Assembly (NCBI GenBank): GCA_963732775.1
Contig: CAVTAR010000001.1
Span: 1,612,001 to 1,676,000 of the forward strand
From: CAVRQM01 sp963732775
GTDB taxonomy: Bacteria; Pseudomonadota; Alphaproteobacteria; Acetobacterales; Acetobacteraceae
DNA length: 64,000 bases
Direction of reading: 5' to 3'
In this document: positions 16,707 to 26,190 of the stretch, piece by piece
How the letters are laid out: every line of letters starts with the position of its first letter
Position numbering within the stretch: the stretch's first letter is position 1
Notes under the pieces: model-generated
Seen by the model: only the letters and a program-made list of their open reading frames with translations
Told to the model about the DNA's origin: nothing
The model's database searches: none
Position numbers and translations under genes: made by a program

Positions 16707-17507
16707 TCAGCTGTTGCGCTCCTGCGTCTTCACCGCCTGCCACAGCGCCTCCAGCTCGGCGAGCGTGGCATCCGACGGCAGCCGCCCTGCCTCGGCCAGC
16801 CTCGCCTCCATGGCCGCGAACCGGCGCGAGAACTTGGCGTTCGCGCCGCGCAGGCACGCCTCGCCATCCAGCCCGAGCTTGCGCGCGAGATTGGCGCAGA
16901 CGAACAGCAGGTCGCCCAGCTCGTCGGCGAGCCGCGCCGGGTCGGCCGTGGGCAGTTCGGCGCGCAGCTCGCGCGCCTCCTCCTCCAGCTTGTCGAGCAC
17001 CGCCGCCGCGTCCGGCCAGTCGAATTGTTCCCGCGCGGCGCGCGCGGTGAGTTTCTGCGCCCGCGTCAGAGCCGGCAATGCGACGGGCACGCCGGCCAGC
17101 GTGCCGTGCTCGGCGCGCGCGGCGCGTTCGGCGCGCTTGGTCTCCTCCCAGTGCGCCGTCTGTGCGGCGGCGTCGCGCGCGGCGGCATCGCCGAAGACGT
17201 GCGGGTGGCGGCGCACCATCTTATCGGCGATGCCGCGCGCCACGTCGGCGAAGGCGAAGGCGCCGCGCTCCTCGGCGAGGCGGGCGTGGTAGACCACCTG
17301 GAACAGCAGGTCGCCCAGTTCGTCACCCAACCCGCCCAGATCGGCGCGGGAGATGGCGTCGGCGACCTCGTAGGCCTCCTCGATCGTGTAGGGCGCGATC
17401 GACGCGAAATCCTGCTCGCGGTCCCAGGGGCAGCCGGTCTCGGGATGGCGCAGCGCCGCCATCACGTCGAGCAGGCGGCGCAGCTGCGTCTCGGCTTCCG
17501 TGCTCAC
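16707..17507 (-). CDS. mazG: Nucleoside triphosphate pyrophosphohydrolase MazG
   Basis: 266 residues with two MazG domains. The first has CPWDREQ, YTIEEAYEVADAI and DELGDLLFQVVYHA, and the second KLEEEARELRAEL with LADELGDLLFVCANLARKLG. The EExxE and ExxD metal-binding residues are present in both. MazG hydrolyses canonical and damaged NTPs/dNTPs to monophosphates, and in E. coli lowers ppGpp under starvation. Usual length and start. Confidence 0.94.
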   Translation of the reverse strand: MSTEAETQLRRLLDVMAALRHPETGCPWDREQDFASIAPYTIEEAYEVADAISRADLGGLGDELGDLLFQVVYHARLAEERGAFAFADVARGIADKMVRRHPHVFGDAAARDAAAQTAHWEETKRAERAARAEHGTLAGVPVALPALTRAQKLTARAAREQFDWPDAAAVLDKLEEEARELRAELPTADPARLADELGDLLFVCANLARKLGLDGEACLRGANAKFSRRFAAMEARLAEAGRLPSDATLAELEALWQAVKTQERNS

Positions 17508-17554
17508 GCGCGTCCTCCTAGGATCGAGGCCGGTTCTACGGGAGGCGGACGGCC

Positions 17555-18034
17555 ATGGCGACCGAGGCTCTGACGGGTGGCTGCCAGTGCGGCGCGGTGC
17601 GCTACCGGCTGGCCTCGGCGCCGATCAGCGCCTCGATGTGCCATTGCCGGATGTGCCAGAAGGCCACGGGGGGGCCGTTTCTCGCCTCCGCCACGGTGGC
17701 CCTGGCCGACGTCGCCTGGACCCGCGGCAGCCCGGCCATTTTCCGCAGCTCCTCGTTGGCCGAGCGCGGCTTCTGCGCCGCCTGCGGCACGCCGCTGAGC
17801 TTCGGCACCATCGGCGAGGACCGGATCAGCATCGCGCTCGGCTCGCTGGATCATCCGGGGACAGTGGCGCCCGGCAAGCAGATCGGCATCGAGGGGCGGG
17901 TGGCGTGGTGGGGGACGATCGCCGGACTGCCGGAGATGACCACCGAGCAGGACGCGCCCGGGTTCGAGGCGCGGGCGAGGAACTTCCAGCATCCGGATCA
18001 CGACACCGGGCCGGACTGGCGGCCGCCATCGTGA
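17555..18034 (+). CDS. GFA-family zinc protein (CENP-V/Gfa-like)
   Basis: 159 residues with the Gfa fold: zinc cysteines in GGCQCGAVRY, CHCRMCQKATG and GFCAACGTPLSF. The family is named for a glutathione-dependent formaldehyde-activating enzyme, but most members have unknown activity. The stop overlaps the next gene's start (TGATG at 18032-18036), so the two are translationally coupled. Confidence 0.88.
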   Translation: MATEALTGGCQCGAVRYRLASAPISASMCHCRMCQKATGGPFLASATVALADVAWTRGSPAIFRSSSLAERGFCAACGTPLSFGTIGEDRISIALGSLDHPGTVAPGKQIGIEGRVAWWGTIAGLPEMTTEQDAPGFEARARNFQHPDHDTGPDWRPPS

Positions 18035-19219
18035 TGCGCCGTGTGATCACGGCCCTGGTCACGGCCCTGGTCGCCGCCATGGCTCTCGCGACCGTAGCCT
18101 CGGCCGAGGAGGGTAACCAGGCCGTAGAAGGCGCGGTGCGGCGTGCGATGGTCGGCGAGCATCTCCGGGCCCTGCTGGTGCGCATCAGCGTGGACGGAAG
18201 GGTCGTCTACGAGCAGGCGCTCGGCGAGTCGATGACCGGCGTTCCCGCCACCGGCGCGATGCATTTCCGCAACGGCGCCATGGCCTTCTCCTACATCGCG
18301 ACGCTGCTGCTGGAACTGGTGGACCAGCACGAGGTCTCGCTCGACGACAAGCTGTCGAACTGGTTTCCCGAGCTGCCCCGCGCCGGCGCGATCACGCTGC
18401 GCAACCTCGCCAACATGACCTCGGGCTATGCCGACTACGTCTACCAGCCCGAGGTGCTGCATGGGCTCGTGGCCGACCCGTTCCGGCAATGGAGCTCCGC
18501 GGAGCTGACCCGCATCGGCGTGACAGCCCCGCCCATGTTCGAGCCGGGCAGCAACTGGGGCTATTGCCATACCAACTACGTGATCCTCGGCCGGGTGCTG
18601 GAGAGGATCACGGGCCTCGACCTCGCCACCGCGATCGACCGGTTCGTCCTCGCGCCCATGGGCCTGCACGAAACGCGCGCCAGCAGCACGCCCGGCATCC
18701 CGGAACCAGTGATGCACGGCTTCAGCGCCGAGCGGCGGAGCGACCTCGGCATCGGCTCGGGCGTTCCCTTCTACGAGGAGTTCGACGTTCTGGAACCCGT
18801 CCTGGACCACCGCCGAGGGCGCGGTCGAGACCACCGACATCGCGGACCTCCTCGCCTCGATCGAGGCGATCGGCACCGGCCGGCTGCTCTCGCGCGAGTC
18901 CTCGGCAGTACAGCTTTCGCCGAGCCTCGTGGGATTCGGCCACCAGGCGGACGGCTGCACCGCCTGCCAGCGGATGACGCCGGCGCTGAACTACGGTCTG
19001 GGCGTGGTCATCGTCGGGCCGTGGGTCACGCAGACCAAGAGCTTCGCCGGGAACGACGCGACCGCCGGCTATCTCGCCTCGGCCGGGCTCGGCGTCGCCG
19101 TCATGGCCACCTACACGCCGAGCGCGTTCGACGATGCCGGCGAGCACCCGGTCGCGACCCAGCGGATATTCCAGCAACTGCGCGACCTGCTGGCGCCGGG
19201 GAGCGTGGCGCCGCGCTGA
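18034..19219 (+). pseudogene. Exported serine beta-lactamase-like protein lacking SxxK; frameshifted
   Basis: Signal peptide followed by the class C beta-lactamase/D-aminopeptidase fold: LLLELVDQHEVSLDDKLSNW and the FEPGSNWGYCHTNYVILGRV segment are unmistakable. The active-site SxxK is replaced by GAMAF (residues 81-85, Ala for Ser and Phe for Lys), and the second motif YxN reads YCH (177-179). Hydrolysis by the family mechanism is therefore impossible, so this is a pseudoenzyme by sequence. An extra G at 18784 shifts the frame; correcting it yields FTFWNPSWTT, the usual family sequence, then a normal C-terminus. Length is 3n+1. Coupled to the GFA gene and convergent with murA. Confidence 0.75.
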
Positions 19220-20482
<1,263 letters not shown>

Positions 20483-20547
20483 GCCCCGGGTCTAGACCCC
20501 GCGCGCCGCGCCGGGGAAGGCCCGTGGCCGGGTGCGTGGCGGAACGG

Positions 20548-21105
20548 TCAGCCGAGTCGCGGCAGGGCCACACCGCGCTGGCGCATGTATTTGCCGGCGC
20601 GGTCGGCGTAGCTGGTCTCGCAGGGTTCGCTGCCGTGCAGGAACAGGAACTGGCAGATGCCCTCGAAGGCGTGGATCTTCGCCGGCAGCGGCGTGGTGTT
20701 GCTGATCTCGATCGTCACCTGCCCCTCCCACTCCGGCTCCAGCGGCGTCACGTTCACGATGATGCCGCAGCGCGCATAGGTGCTCTTGCCGAGGCAGATC
20801 ACCAGGATGTCGCGCGGGATGCGGAAATACTCGACGGTGTGCGCCAGCGCGAAGCTGTTCGGCGGGATGATGCAGGCCGCGCCGCGCCGCTCGACGAAGC
20901 TTTCCGGGGCGAAGGCCTTGGGGTCGACGATGGCGCTGTCGACGTTGGTGAATACCTTGAACTCGTCGGCCACGCGCGCGTCGTAGCCGTAGCTGGACAG
21001 CCCGTAGCTGATCTGCCCCTGCGCACGCTGGCTCTCGACGAACGGCTCGATCATGCCGTGCTCGGTGGCCATGCGGCGGATCCAGCGATCGGCCATCACG
21101 GTCAC
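20548..21105 (-). CDS. dcd: dCTP deaminase
   Basis: 185 residues. Deaminates dCTP to dUTP for thymidylate synthesis. Family signatures: YGLSSYGYDARVADEFKVF, SFALAHTVEYFRIPRD, GKSTYARCGIIVNVTPLEP with the catalytic glutamate in PLEPEWEG, and EGICQFLFL. GTG start at 21105 overlaps the stop of the small upstream gene; MADRWIRRMA four codons in is an equally usual start. Confidence 0.95.
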   Translation of the reverse strand: MTVMADRWIRRMATEHGMIEPFVESQRAQGQISYGLSSYGYDARVADEFKVFTNVDSAIVDPKAFAPESFVERRGAACIIPPNSFALAHTVEYFRIPRDILVICLGKSTYARCGIIVNVTPLEPEWEGQVTIEISNTTPLPAKIHAFEGICQFLFLHGSEPCETSYADRAGKYMRQRGVALPRLG

Positions 21106-21275
21106 GCCGGCTCCTCCACGTCCGGCGGTGGCGCTTGCGGCTCGGCCCTGGCGCGCGCCTGCTGCTTGCGCCGGCGCAGGTTGTCGCGCAGCGCTTCGGC
21201 CTCGCGGGCGCGGCGCGCGTCCCGGTCGGGCGCCGGGCGTTCTTCGGCGAGACCTCCGCGATCGGGTGGAGTCAC
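21102..21275 (-). CDS. Small Arg-rich conserved-type protein
   Basis: 57 residues starting at the GTG of a GTGA overlap with the DUF2283 gene stop (21272-21275) and ending in a GTGA overlap with dcd. The centre (RREAEALRDNLRRRKQQARA, approximately) is a basic helix seen in many small alphaproteobacterial proteins; ends are Pro/Glu-rich. Coupling on both sides supports expression. No function known. Confidence 0.6.
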   Translation of the reverse strand: MTPPDRGGLAEERPAPDRDARRAREAEALRDNLRRRKQQARARAEPQAPPPDVEEPA

Positions 21276-21496
21276 TCCGCCGCGGCCTGCTCGCCCACCG
21301 CCGTGCTCGCGGAGTGCGCCACGGGCGAGGCCATCCGATCTCGCACGTAGAGCACCTCGATGCCGATCACCTGGCCGTGCTCGTCGAAATCGAGGATGAC
21401 GCCGGGCGCTACCTCCTCGCTTTCGGCGTAGCTGCCGCGAGCGGCAAACCGAACGGCGAAGGCGTCCGCCTCGGGATCGTAGCTGGTCCTGATCAT
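21272..21496 (-). CDS. DUF2283 protein (antitoxin-like partner)
   Basis: 74 residues with the DUF2283 pattern: SYDPEADAFAVRF, a short beta hairpin, then VAPGVILDFDEHGQVIGIEVL. DUF2283 genes often follow DUF4258 genes in toxin-antitoxin-like pairs; here the ATG at 21496 overlaps the stop of exactly such a gene fragment (ATGA, 21493-21496). With its partner truncated it may be a leftover. Confidence 0.75.
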   Translation of the reverse strand: MIRTSYDPEADAFAVRFAARGSYAESEEVAPGVILDFDEHGQVIGIEVLYVRDRMASPVAHSASTAVGEQAAAE

Positions 21497-21690
21497 CGCA
21501 TGGCTCCCACCCTGGCCCCCTTGGCTCCTCGGTCGAAGAAGGCCGTGATCACGAGTACATCGCTGCCTTCGGGACGATGCGCAACCCGCAGGATGCGGCC
21601 GCCGTCCGTCTTCCAACCCCGTCCGACGCCCCGAAAAGGGCTTGCCCGCCGAACCGCCAGACCATACGACAGCGGCGGCGCGCGCCGGCA
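21493..21690 (-). pseudogene. DUF4258-like gene remnant, 5' end missing beside tRNA-Thr
   Basis: The minus frame gives GVGRGWKTDGGRILRVAH and GSDVLVITAFFDRGAKG, matching the C-terminal beta strands of DUF4258 proteins (RelE-fold-like toxins by family inference). No start codon lies between this segment and the tRNA-Thr 5' end at 21692, so the N-terminal third is absent. The deletion junction lies at or close to the tRNA. The remaining part still overlaps the DUF2283 start. Confidence 0.55.
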
Positions 21691-21691
21691 C

Positions 21692-21766
<75 letters not shown>

Positions 21767-21867
21767 GCCCGGCAAGCGACCGGGGCGCAAAACCCGCATG
21801 CGGCCCATCGCACCCCGCCACTGCGATCCCCATATGTTCCGCGCCACTACCTGAGGTTCCTTCGGTC

Positions 21868-22818
21868 ATGCACCGGAAAATCCTGCTCCCCTCGTTGTTC
21901 CTGGCCGCCGCGATTGCGCTGGCGCCGGGGCTGTCGTTCGCCCGCGCGGGCTTCGGCTCGTCGTTCGGCAGCCGCGGCTCCATGACGTATTCGGCACCGC
22001 CCTCCACCAACACCTCGCCGTATGGGGCCTCGCCGTTCCAGCGCTCGCTCACGCCGCAGCAGGCGCCGAGCTATGCGCGGCCGTACGGCTCGACGTTCGG
22101 CGGCGGCTACGGCTTTGGCGGCGGGCGGCCGTTCATGTCCGGGCTGATGGGCGGCCTGCTCGGCGCCGGCATCGGCGGGCTGTTGTTCGGCGGCGGGTTC
22201 CTGCACGGGATCAGCGGCTTCGGCGGGTTCCTGGGCTTCCTGCTTCAAATCTTCCTGCTGGTCTGGGTGGGCCGCTGGCTGTTCCGCCGGTTCTTCTCCG
22301 GCCAGCCGGCATTTGCCAGCGGTGGCGGCATCGGCGGCATGTTTGCCCGCAACACCACCGCCCAGCCCGGCTTCGGCGGTGCGGCCGGGGGTGGCGGCGG
22401 GGCGCGGGCCCGGCCGGTGGCCATCCAGCAGGCCGACTTCCTGGCCTTCGAGCAGAACCTGAAGCTGGTGCAGCAGGCCTGGTCGGCGCACGACCTGAAC
22501 ACCATGCGCCAGCTCTGCACGCCGGAGATGGTCAGCTACTTCGCCGAGCAGATGGCCCAGCAGGCCAGCCGCGGCGTGCGCAACACGGTCGGCAGCGTGC
22601 ATCTCGACCAGGGCGACCTGGCCGAGGCCTGGGCCGAGCCGGGGCGCGAGTACGCGACGGTGGCGATGCGGTTCTCGATGGTCGACGTGACGCGGGACGG
22701 CGCGGGCCGGGTGGTCGACGGCAGCGCCGACGAGCGGGTGACGGCGACCGAGCTGTGGACCTTCCTGCGCGCCCCGGGCGGGCGCTGGGTACTGTCGGCG
22801 ATCCAGCAGGGGCGCTGA
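21868..22818 (+). CDS. Tim44-like domain membrane protein
   Basis: 316 residues. Signal sequence (LFLAAAIALAPGLSFARA), a Gly/Ser/Pro-rich linker, two adjacent hydrophobic segments about residues 90-145 (GGLLGAGIGGLLFGG and FLGFLLQIFLLVWVG), then a C-terminal Tim44-like/NTF2-like domain (FLAFEQNLKLVQQAWSAHDL...ELWTFLRAPGGRWVLSAIQQ). This layout is common in proteobacterial Tim44-like proteins, which are inner-membrane anchored with unknown roles. Good start with no competing upstream ATG in frame after the tRNA. Confidence 0.85.
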   Translation: MHRKILLPSLFLAAAIALAPGLSFARAGFGSSFGSRGSMTYSAPPSTNTSPYGASPFQRSLTPQQAPSYARPYGSTFGGGYGFGGGRPFMSGLMGGLLGAGIGGLLFGGGFLHGISGFGGFLGFLLQIFLLVWVGRWLFRRFFSGQPAFASGGGIGGMFARNTTAQPGFGGAAGGGGGARARPVAIQQADFLAFEQNLKLVQQAWSAHDLNTMRQLCTPEMVSYFAEQMAQQASRGVRNTVGSVHLDQGDLAEAWAEPGREYATVAMRFSMVDVTRDGAGRVVDGSADERVTATELWTFLRAPGGRWVLSAIQQGR

Positions 22819-22851
22819 AGCGAGCAGGGTTGCTGAGGCTTCAGGGGCGGG

Positions 22852-23454
22852 TCAGGCGGGTGGGTAGAGGCGCGCCCACACGTCGTGCCCGCCCGCCCAA
22901 ATGAGTTTCAGCGCGATGTACAGGACCACCAGCAGGCCGAGCCAAGCGATCCAGCGGTAGCGCTCCAGCAGGCGCGCCACCAGCGTCGCCGCGAGCGCCA
23001 TCAGCGCCACCGACAGCACGAGGCCGGTGACCAGCACCCACAGGTGCCCCTGCGCGGCACCGGCCACGGCGAGCACGTTGTCCAGGCTCATCGACAGGTC
23101 GGCGAGCACGATCTGGATGATCGCCGCGCGCAAGGTCTTCTGCTTTGGCGCGGCCGCGTGCGCCGGCTGGCGCCGCAGCTCGCGGTACATGCGCCAGCAC
23201 ACCCACAGCAGCAGCAGCCCGCCGGCCAGCAGCAGGCCGACGATCGCCAGCAGTTGCAGCGTCACCGCCCCGAGCGCGATGCGGATCACCGCGGCTGCCG
23301 CCACGCCGGCGAAGATCGCGCGCCGCTGCTGCGTGGCCGGCAGGCCGGCCACGGCGAGGCCGACCACGACCGCGTTGTCGCCGGCCAGCGTGAGGTCGAT
23401 CAGCACGACCTGGGCCAAGGCGGCGAGATCGGTCAGCAGCGTGCCGTCCGGCAT
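22852..23454 (-). CDS. TerC/YjbE-family integral membrane protein
   Basis: 200 residues, about seven helices. The two inverted halves each have the conserved acidic signature: LIDLTLAGDNAVVVGLA and IVLADLSMSLDNVLAVAG. Members include manganese exporters (MeeF/MeeY in Bacillus, Alx). No manganese riboswitch is visible in the 48 bases upstream, which are shared with the divergent purB-like gene. Confidence 0.88.
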   Translation of the reverse strand: MPDGTLLTDLAALAQVVLIDLTLAGDNAVVVGLAVAGLPATQQRRAIFAGVAAAAVIRIALGAVTLQLLAIVGLLLAGGLLLLWVCWRMYRELRRQPAHAAAPKQKTLRAAIIQIVLADLSMSLDNVLAVAGAAQGHLWVLVTGLVLSVALMALAATLVARLLERYRWIAWLGLLVVLYIALKLIWAGGHDVWARLYPPA

Positions 23455-23502
23455 GAGGTGTCCTTTGTTGCGGGATAGCGGGGCAAGCCCTACAGGGCGC
23501 GC

Positions 23503-24840
23503 ATGGTTCCGCGCTATTCACGCCCCGCCATGGCCGCGATCTGGGCGGCCGAGAACCGCCATCGGCTGTGGTTCGAGATCGAGGCGCTGGCCGCAGAGGC
23601 GATGGCCGAGCTGGGCGACATCCCCGCCGAGGCCGCGCGGACGATCCGCGCGCGGGGCGGGGCGGCGATGGCGGCGTTCGGGGCGGCCGAGCTCGCGCGC
23701 ATCGACGCGATCGAGGGCGAGACGCGCCACGACGTGATCGCCTTCCTCACCTGGCTCGCCGAGGCGATCGGGCCGGAGGCGCGCTTCCTGCACCTCGGGC
23801 TGACCAGCAGCGACGTGCTGGACACCTGCCTGTCGCTGCAACTGGCGCAGGCGAGCGACCTGCTGCTGGCCGACGTCGATGCGGTGCTGGCGGCCCTGCG
23901 GGCGCGCGCGCTGGAGCACCGGCACACGCTGACCATCGGGCGCAGCCACGGCATCCATGCCGAGCCGACCAGCTTCGGCCTCAAGCTCGCCGGGCATTTC
24001 GCGGAGTTCTCCCGCAACCGCGCGCGCCTGGTTGCCGCGCGCGCGGAGATCGCGGTGGCGGCGCTGTCGGGCGCGGTCGGCACCTATGCGCATGTCTCGC
24101 CGCAGGTGGAGGCGCGGGTGGCCGCGGCCCTGGGCCTGACGGTGGAGCCGGTGTCGACGCAGGTGATCCCACGCGACCGGCACGCCGCCTATTTCTGCGC
24201 GCTGGCGGTGGTGGCGAGCGGGGTCGAGCGGCTGGCCGTGGAGGTGCGCCACCTGCAGCGCAGCGAGGTGCGCGAGGCGGAGGAGTTCTTCCACGCCGGG
24301 CAGAAGGGCAGCTCGGCCATGCCGCACAAGCGCAACCCGGTGCTGAGCGAGAACCTGACGGGTCTCGCGCGGCTGGTGCGGGCGGCGGTGGTGCCGGCGC
24401 TGGAGAACGTCGCACTCTGGCACGAGCGCGACATCAGCCATTCCAGCGTCGAGCGGGTGGTGGCGCCCGACGCCACCATCGCGCTCGACTTCGCGCTGGC
24501 GCGGCTGGCCGGGCTGATGGAGCGGCTGGTGGTGCATCCCGAGCGCATGGCGGCGAACCTGGATGCGCTGGGCGGCGTGGTGCATTCCGGCGAGGTGCTG
24601 CTGGCGCTGGCGCGCGCCGGCCTGTCGCGCGAGGCGGCGTATGCGATCGTGCAGCGCAATTCCATGGCGACGTGGTCGCGGCTGGGCCAGCCCGACGGCC
24701 GCTCGTTCCGTGCGAACCTGGACGCCGACCCCGAGGTGGCAGGGCATGTGCCGGCGGCGGTGCTGGACGCGGCGATGGACGCGCGGGCGCACCTGCGCCG
24801 GGTGGACGAGGTGTTCGCGCGGGTGTTCGGCGCACCTTGA
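23503..24840 (+). CDS. purB: Adenylosuccinate lyase
   Basis: 445 residues of the fumarase/aspartase superfamily, acting twice in purine synthesis (SAICAR and adenylosuccinate cleavage). The signature GSSAMPHKRNPV carries the flexible-loop catalytic serine. HLGLTSSDVLDT and GRSHGIHAEPTSFG contribute the substrate-binding and catalytic histidine regions. An internal start at MAAIWAAENRHR, nine codons in, is closer to the usual N-terminus. Confidence 0.95.
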   Translation: MVPRYSRPAMAAIWAAENRHRLWFEIEALAAEAMAELGDIPAEAARTIRARGGAAMAAFGAAELARIDAIEGETRHDVIAFLTWLAEAIGPEARFLHLGLTSSDVLDTCLSLQLAQASDLLLADVDAVLAALRARALEHRHTLTIGRSHGIHAEPTSFGLKLAGHFAEFSRNRARLVAARAEIAVAALSGAVGTYAHVSPQVEARVAAALGLTVEPVSTQVIPRDRHAAYFCALAVVASGVERLAVEVRHLQRSEVREAEEFFHAGQKGSSAMPHKRNPVLSENLTGLARLVRAAVVPALENVALWHERDISHSSVERVVAPDATIALDFALARLAGLMERLVVHPERMAANLDALGGVVHSGEVLLALARAGLSREAAYAIVQRNSMATWSRLGQPDGRSFRANLDADPEVAGHVPAAVLDAAMDARAHLRRVDEVFARVFGAP

Positions 24841-24894
24841 AACGCATGTGCTTCGTGCGTATCGAGCGTGTGTAGTGTTATGCGTAGAGGCAAT

Positions 24895-25125
24895 ATGGAT
24901 CAGGGTGCGAAGACGCGTACCAATGTCTCGGTAGATGCCGGATTGCTCAGCGAGGCTCGCTTGCGCGGCGTGAATGTGTCGGCATCACTCGAGGAAGCCC
25001 TTCGGGAAACGCTGACTCGCCTGAAGCGCGAAGAATGGCTGGCAGAAAATCTGGCTGCCATCGAGGCGACCCACCAATTCCTGGAGCAGCATGGCCTCTG
25101 GAGTGACGGCTTGCGCCAGTTCTGA
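24895..25125 (+). CDS. ccdA: Antitoxin CcdA
   Basis: 76 residues. The N-terminal ribbon-helix-helix (TNVSVDAGLLSEARLRGVNV) binds DNA, and the C-terminal acidic/aromatic tail (EEWLAENLAAIEATHQFLEQ) is the part that wraps CcdB. The stop overlaps the CcdB start (TGATG). The ATG at 24895 was chosen over upstream codons because it gives the family length. Autoregulation together with CcdB is expected from the family; the hairpin-like acgca...tgcgt at 24842-24860 is a possible purB terminator. Confidence 0.9.
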   Translation: MDQGAKTRTNVSVDAGLLSEARLRGVNVSASLEEALRETLTRLKREEWLAENLAAIEATHQFLEQHGLWSDGLRQF

Positions 25126-25433
25126 TGCAGTTCGACGTTTTCGAAAACGGTGAGAGTAGCAGCACCTATGCCCCATTCCTGGTGGACATACAGCCGGACT
25201 TGCTCTCGCGGATGGCCACCCGGCTCGTCGTGCCACTCGTTTTTGAAGCTCTGTTCGGCCCCCGCGTGCGACGGTTGCATCCGGTGCTGAGTTTGCTGGG
25301 CAAGGACGTCGTGCTTGCCACCCAGTTGCTTGCCGCCGTGGACCGGCGCAGGCTGCGTGTGTCCAGCGCGTCTCTGGCCGGCTACCGCGATGAGATTATC
25401 GCGGCGGTGGACGTGCTACTCGCCGGCGTCTGA
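25125..25433 (+). CDS. ccdB: Toxin CcdB (gyrase poison)
   Basis: 102 residues, full length: MQFDVFENG start, YAPFLVDIQPDLLSRMATRL, VVPLVFEALFGPRVRRLHPV and the ending ASLAGYRDEIIAAVDVLLAG. CcdB traps DNA gyrase through its C-terminal residues; the family Trp-Gly-Ile end of plasmid F CcdB is not conserved here (ends LLAGV), so potency toward gyrase is uncertain. Appears intact with intact antitoxin, hence probably a functional chromosomal module. Confidence 0.9.
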   Translation: MQFDVFENGESSSTYAPFLVDIQPDLLSRMATRLVVPLVFEALFGPRVRRLHPVLSLLGKDVVLATQLLAAVDRRRLRVSSASLAGYRDEIIAAVDVLLAGV

Positions 25434-25459
25434 CGGGGCGCTCGGTTACCAGCAACACC

Positions 25460-25846
25460 TCAAATCCGCGAGGTCGGCCCCGCGCCCGCCGGCAGCAACT
25501 GCCCCTGCGGCGAGAGGCGGTCGATCAGGCCCGGCAGGTGGTCGGCCAGCGTCTCCAGCAGCGTGGCCGCGGGCAGGCCGGAGCGGGCGGCCATGGCGGC
25601 CACCTCTTCGTCACCCAGCGCGTCGCGCAACTGGTCGGGCGTCACCGGCAGGTTGGTGCCGCCGCCAAGCCAGGACTCCACGAAGCCGCCGAGGCCGTGC
25701 GTCTGCAACTTCGCGAGCAGGCCCTCGAGCCCCGGGCCGGGCTGCTCCTCGTCACCGATTAGGCCCTGCAGCGCCTGGGTCAGATGCGGATGGATGGCCT
25801 CGTCGGCGCCCGACAGGCTGCCCATCATGTCCTCGAACAGTCCCAC
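25460..25846 (-). CDS. YidB-family (DUF937) protein
   Basis: 128 residues of the YidB type: GLFEDMMGSL, GLEGLLAKLQTHGLGGFVESW, the WLGGGTNLPVTPDQLRDALG motif and a final LADHLPGLIDRLSPQGQLLP. Function unknown across the family. The GTG at 25846 has GGGAGG just upstream, which fixes the start; earlier codons would lie in the divergent gene's leader. Confidence 0.88.
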   Translation of the reverse strand: MGLFEDMMGSLSGADEAIHPHLTQALQGLIGDEEQPGPGLEGLLAKLQTHGLGGFVESWLGGGTNLPVTPDQLRDALGDEEVAAMAARSGLPAATLLETLADHLPGLIDRLSPQGQLLPAGAGPTSRI

Positions 25847-25923
25847 CCGAACCTCCCTGCGTGCCGCCGCCACAACCACGCGCGTCGCGCCGCGTTCCCG
25901 CCGGCATAGGACAGGAGACAGCG

Positions 25924-26163
25924 ATGCCAGGCAAACCCGACGCGCACGCCGACGCCCAGACGCAGGACCGCCGCGTCGACGAGGCCAGCGAGGAGAGCTT
26001 TCCGGCCAGCGACCCGGCCTCGTTCACGCCGGGGAAGGCGGGCGGCGGGGTCGACGCCCACGGCGACGAGGCGAAGGGCACGCCGCACAGCGACCGGCAA
26101 GCGAGCGAGACGGCGGCCGGGCGCCACGAGGGCAACCAGCCGGCTGAGACGAAGCCGCACTGA
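25924..26163 (+). CDS. Small acidic disordered protein
   Basis: 79 residues, rich in Asp, Glu, His and Gly with the segment VDEASEESFPASDPASFTP, a motif repeated in many small soil-proteobacterial proteins. No hydrophobic core, hence probably disordered. Good ribosome-binding site (AGGAGA). Function unknown. Confidence 0.65.
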   Translation: MPGKPDAHADAQTQDRRVDEASEESFPASDPASFTPGKAGGGVDAHGDEAKGTPHSDRQASETAAGRHEGNQPAETKPH

Positions 26164-26190
26164 GCCTGGTCGTCGGGGCAGCCGGGCGGT

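Noticed and set aside
15264..17573. Long plus-strand frame opposite GloVer and mazG
   Set aside because: Antisense shadow; composition is His/Arg/Gly-rich and the opposite strand has proven families.
23455..23502. Possible manganese riboswitch before terC
   Set aside because: The divergent gap is only 48 bases, too short for the yybP-ykoY fold.
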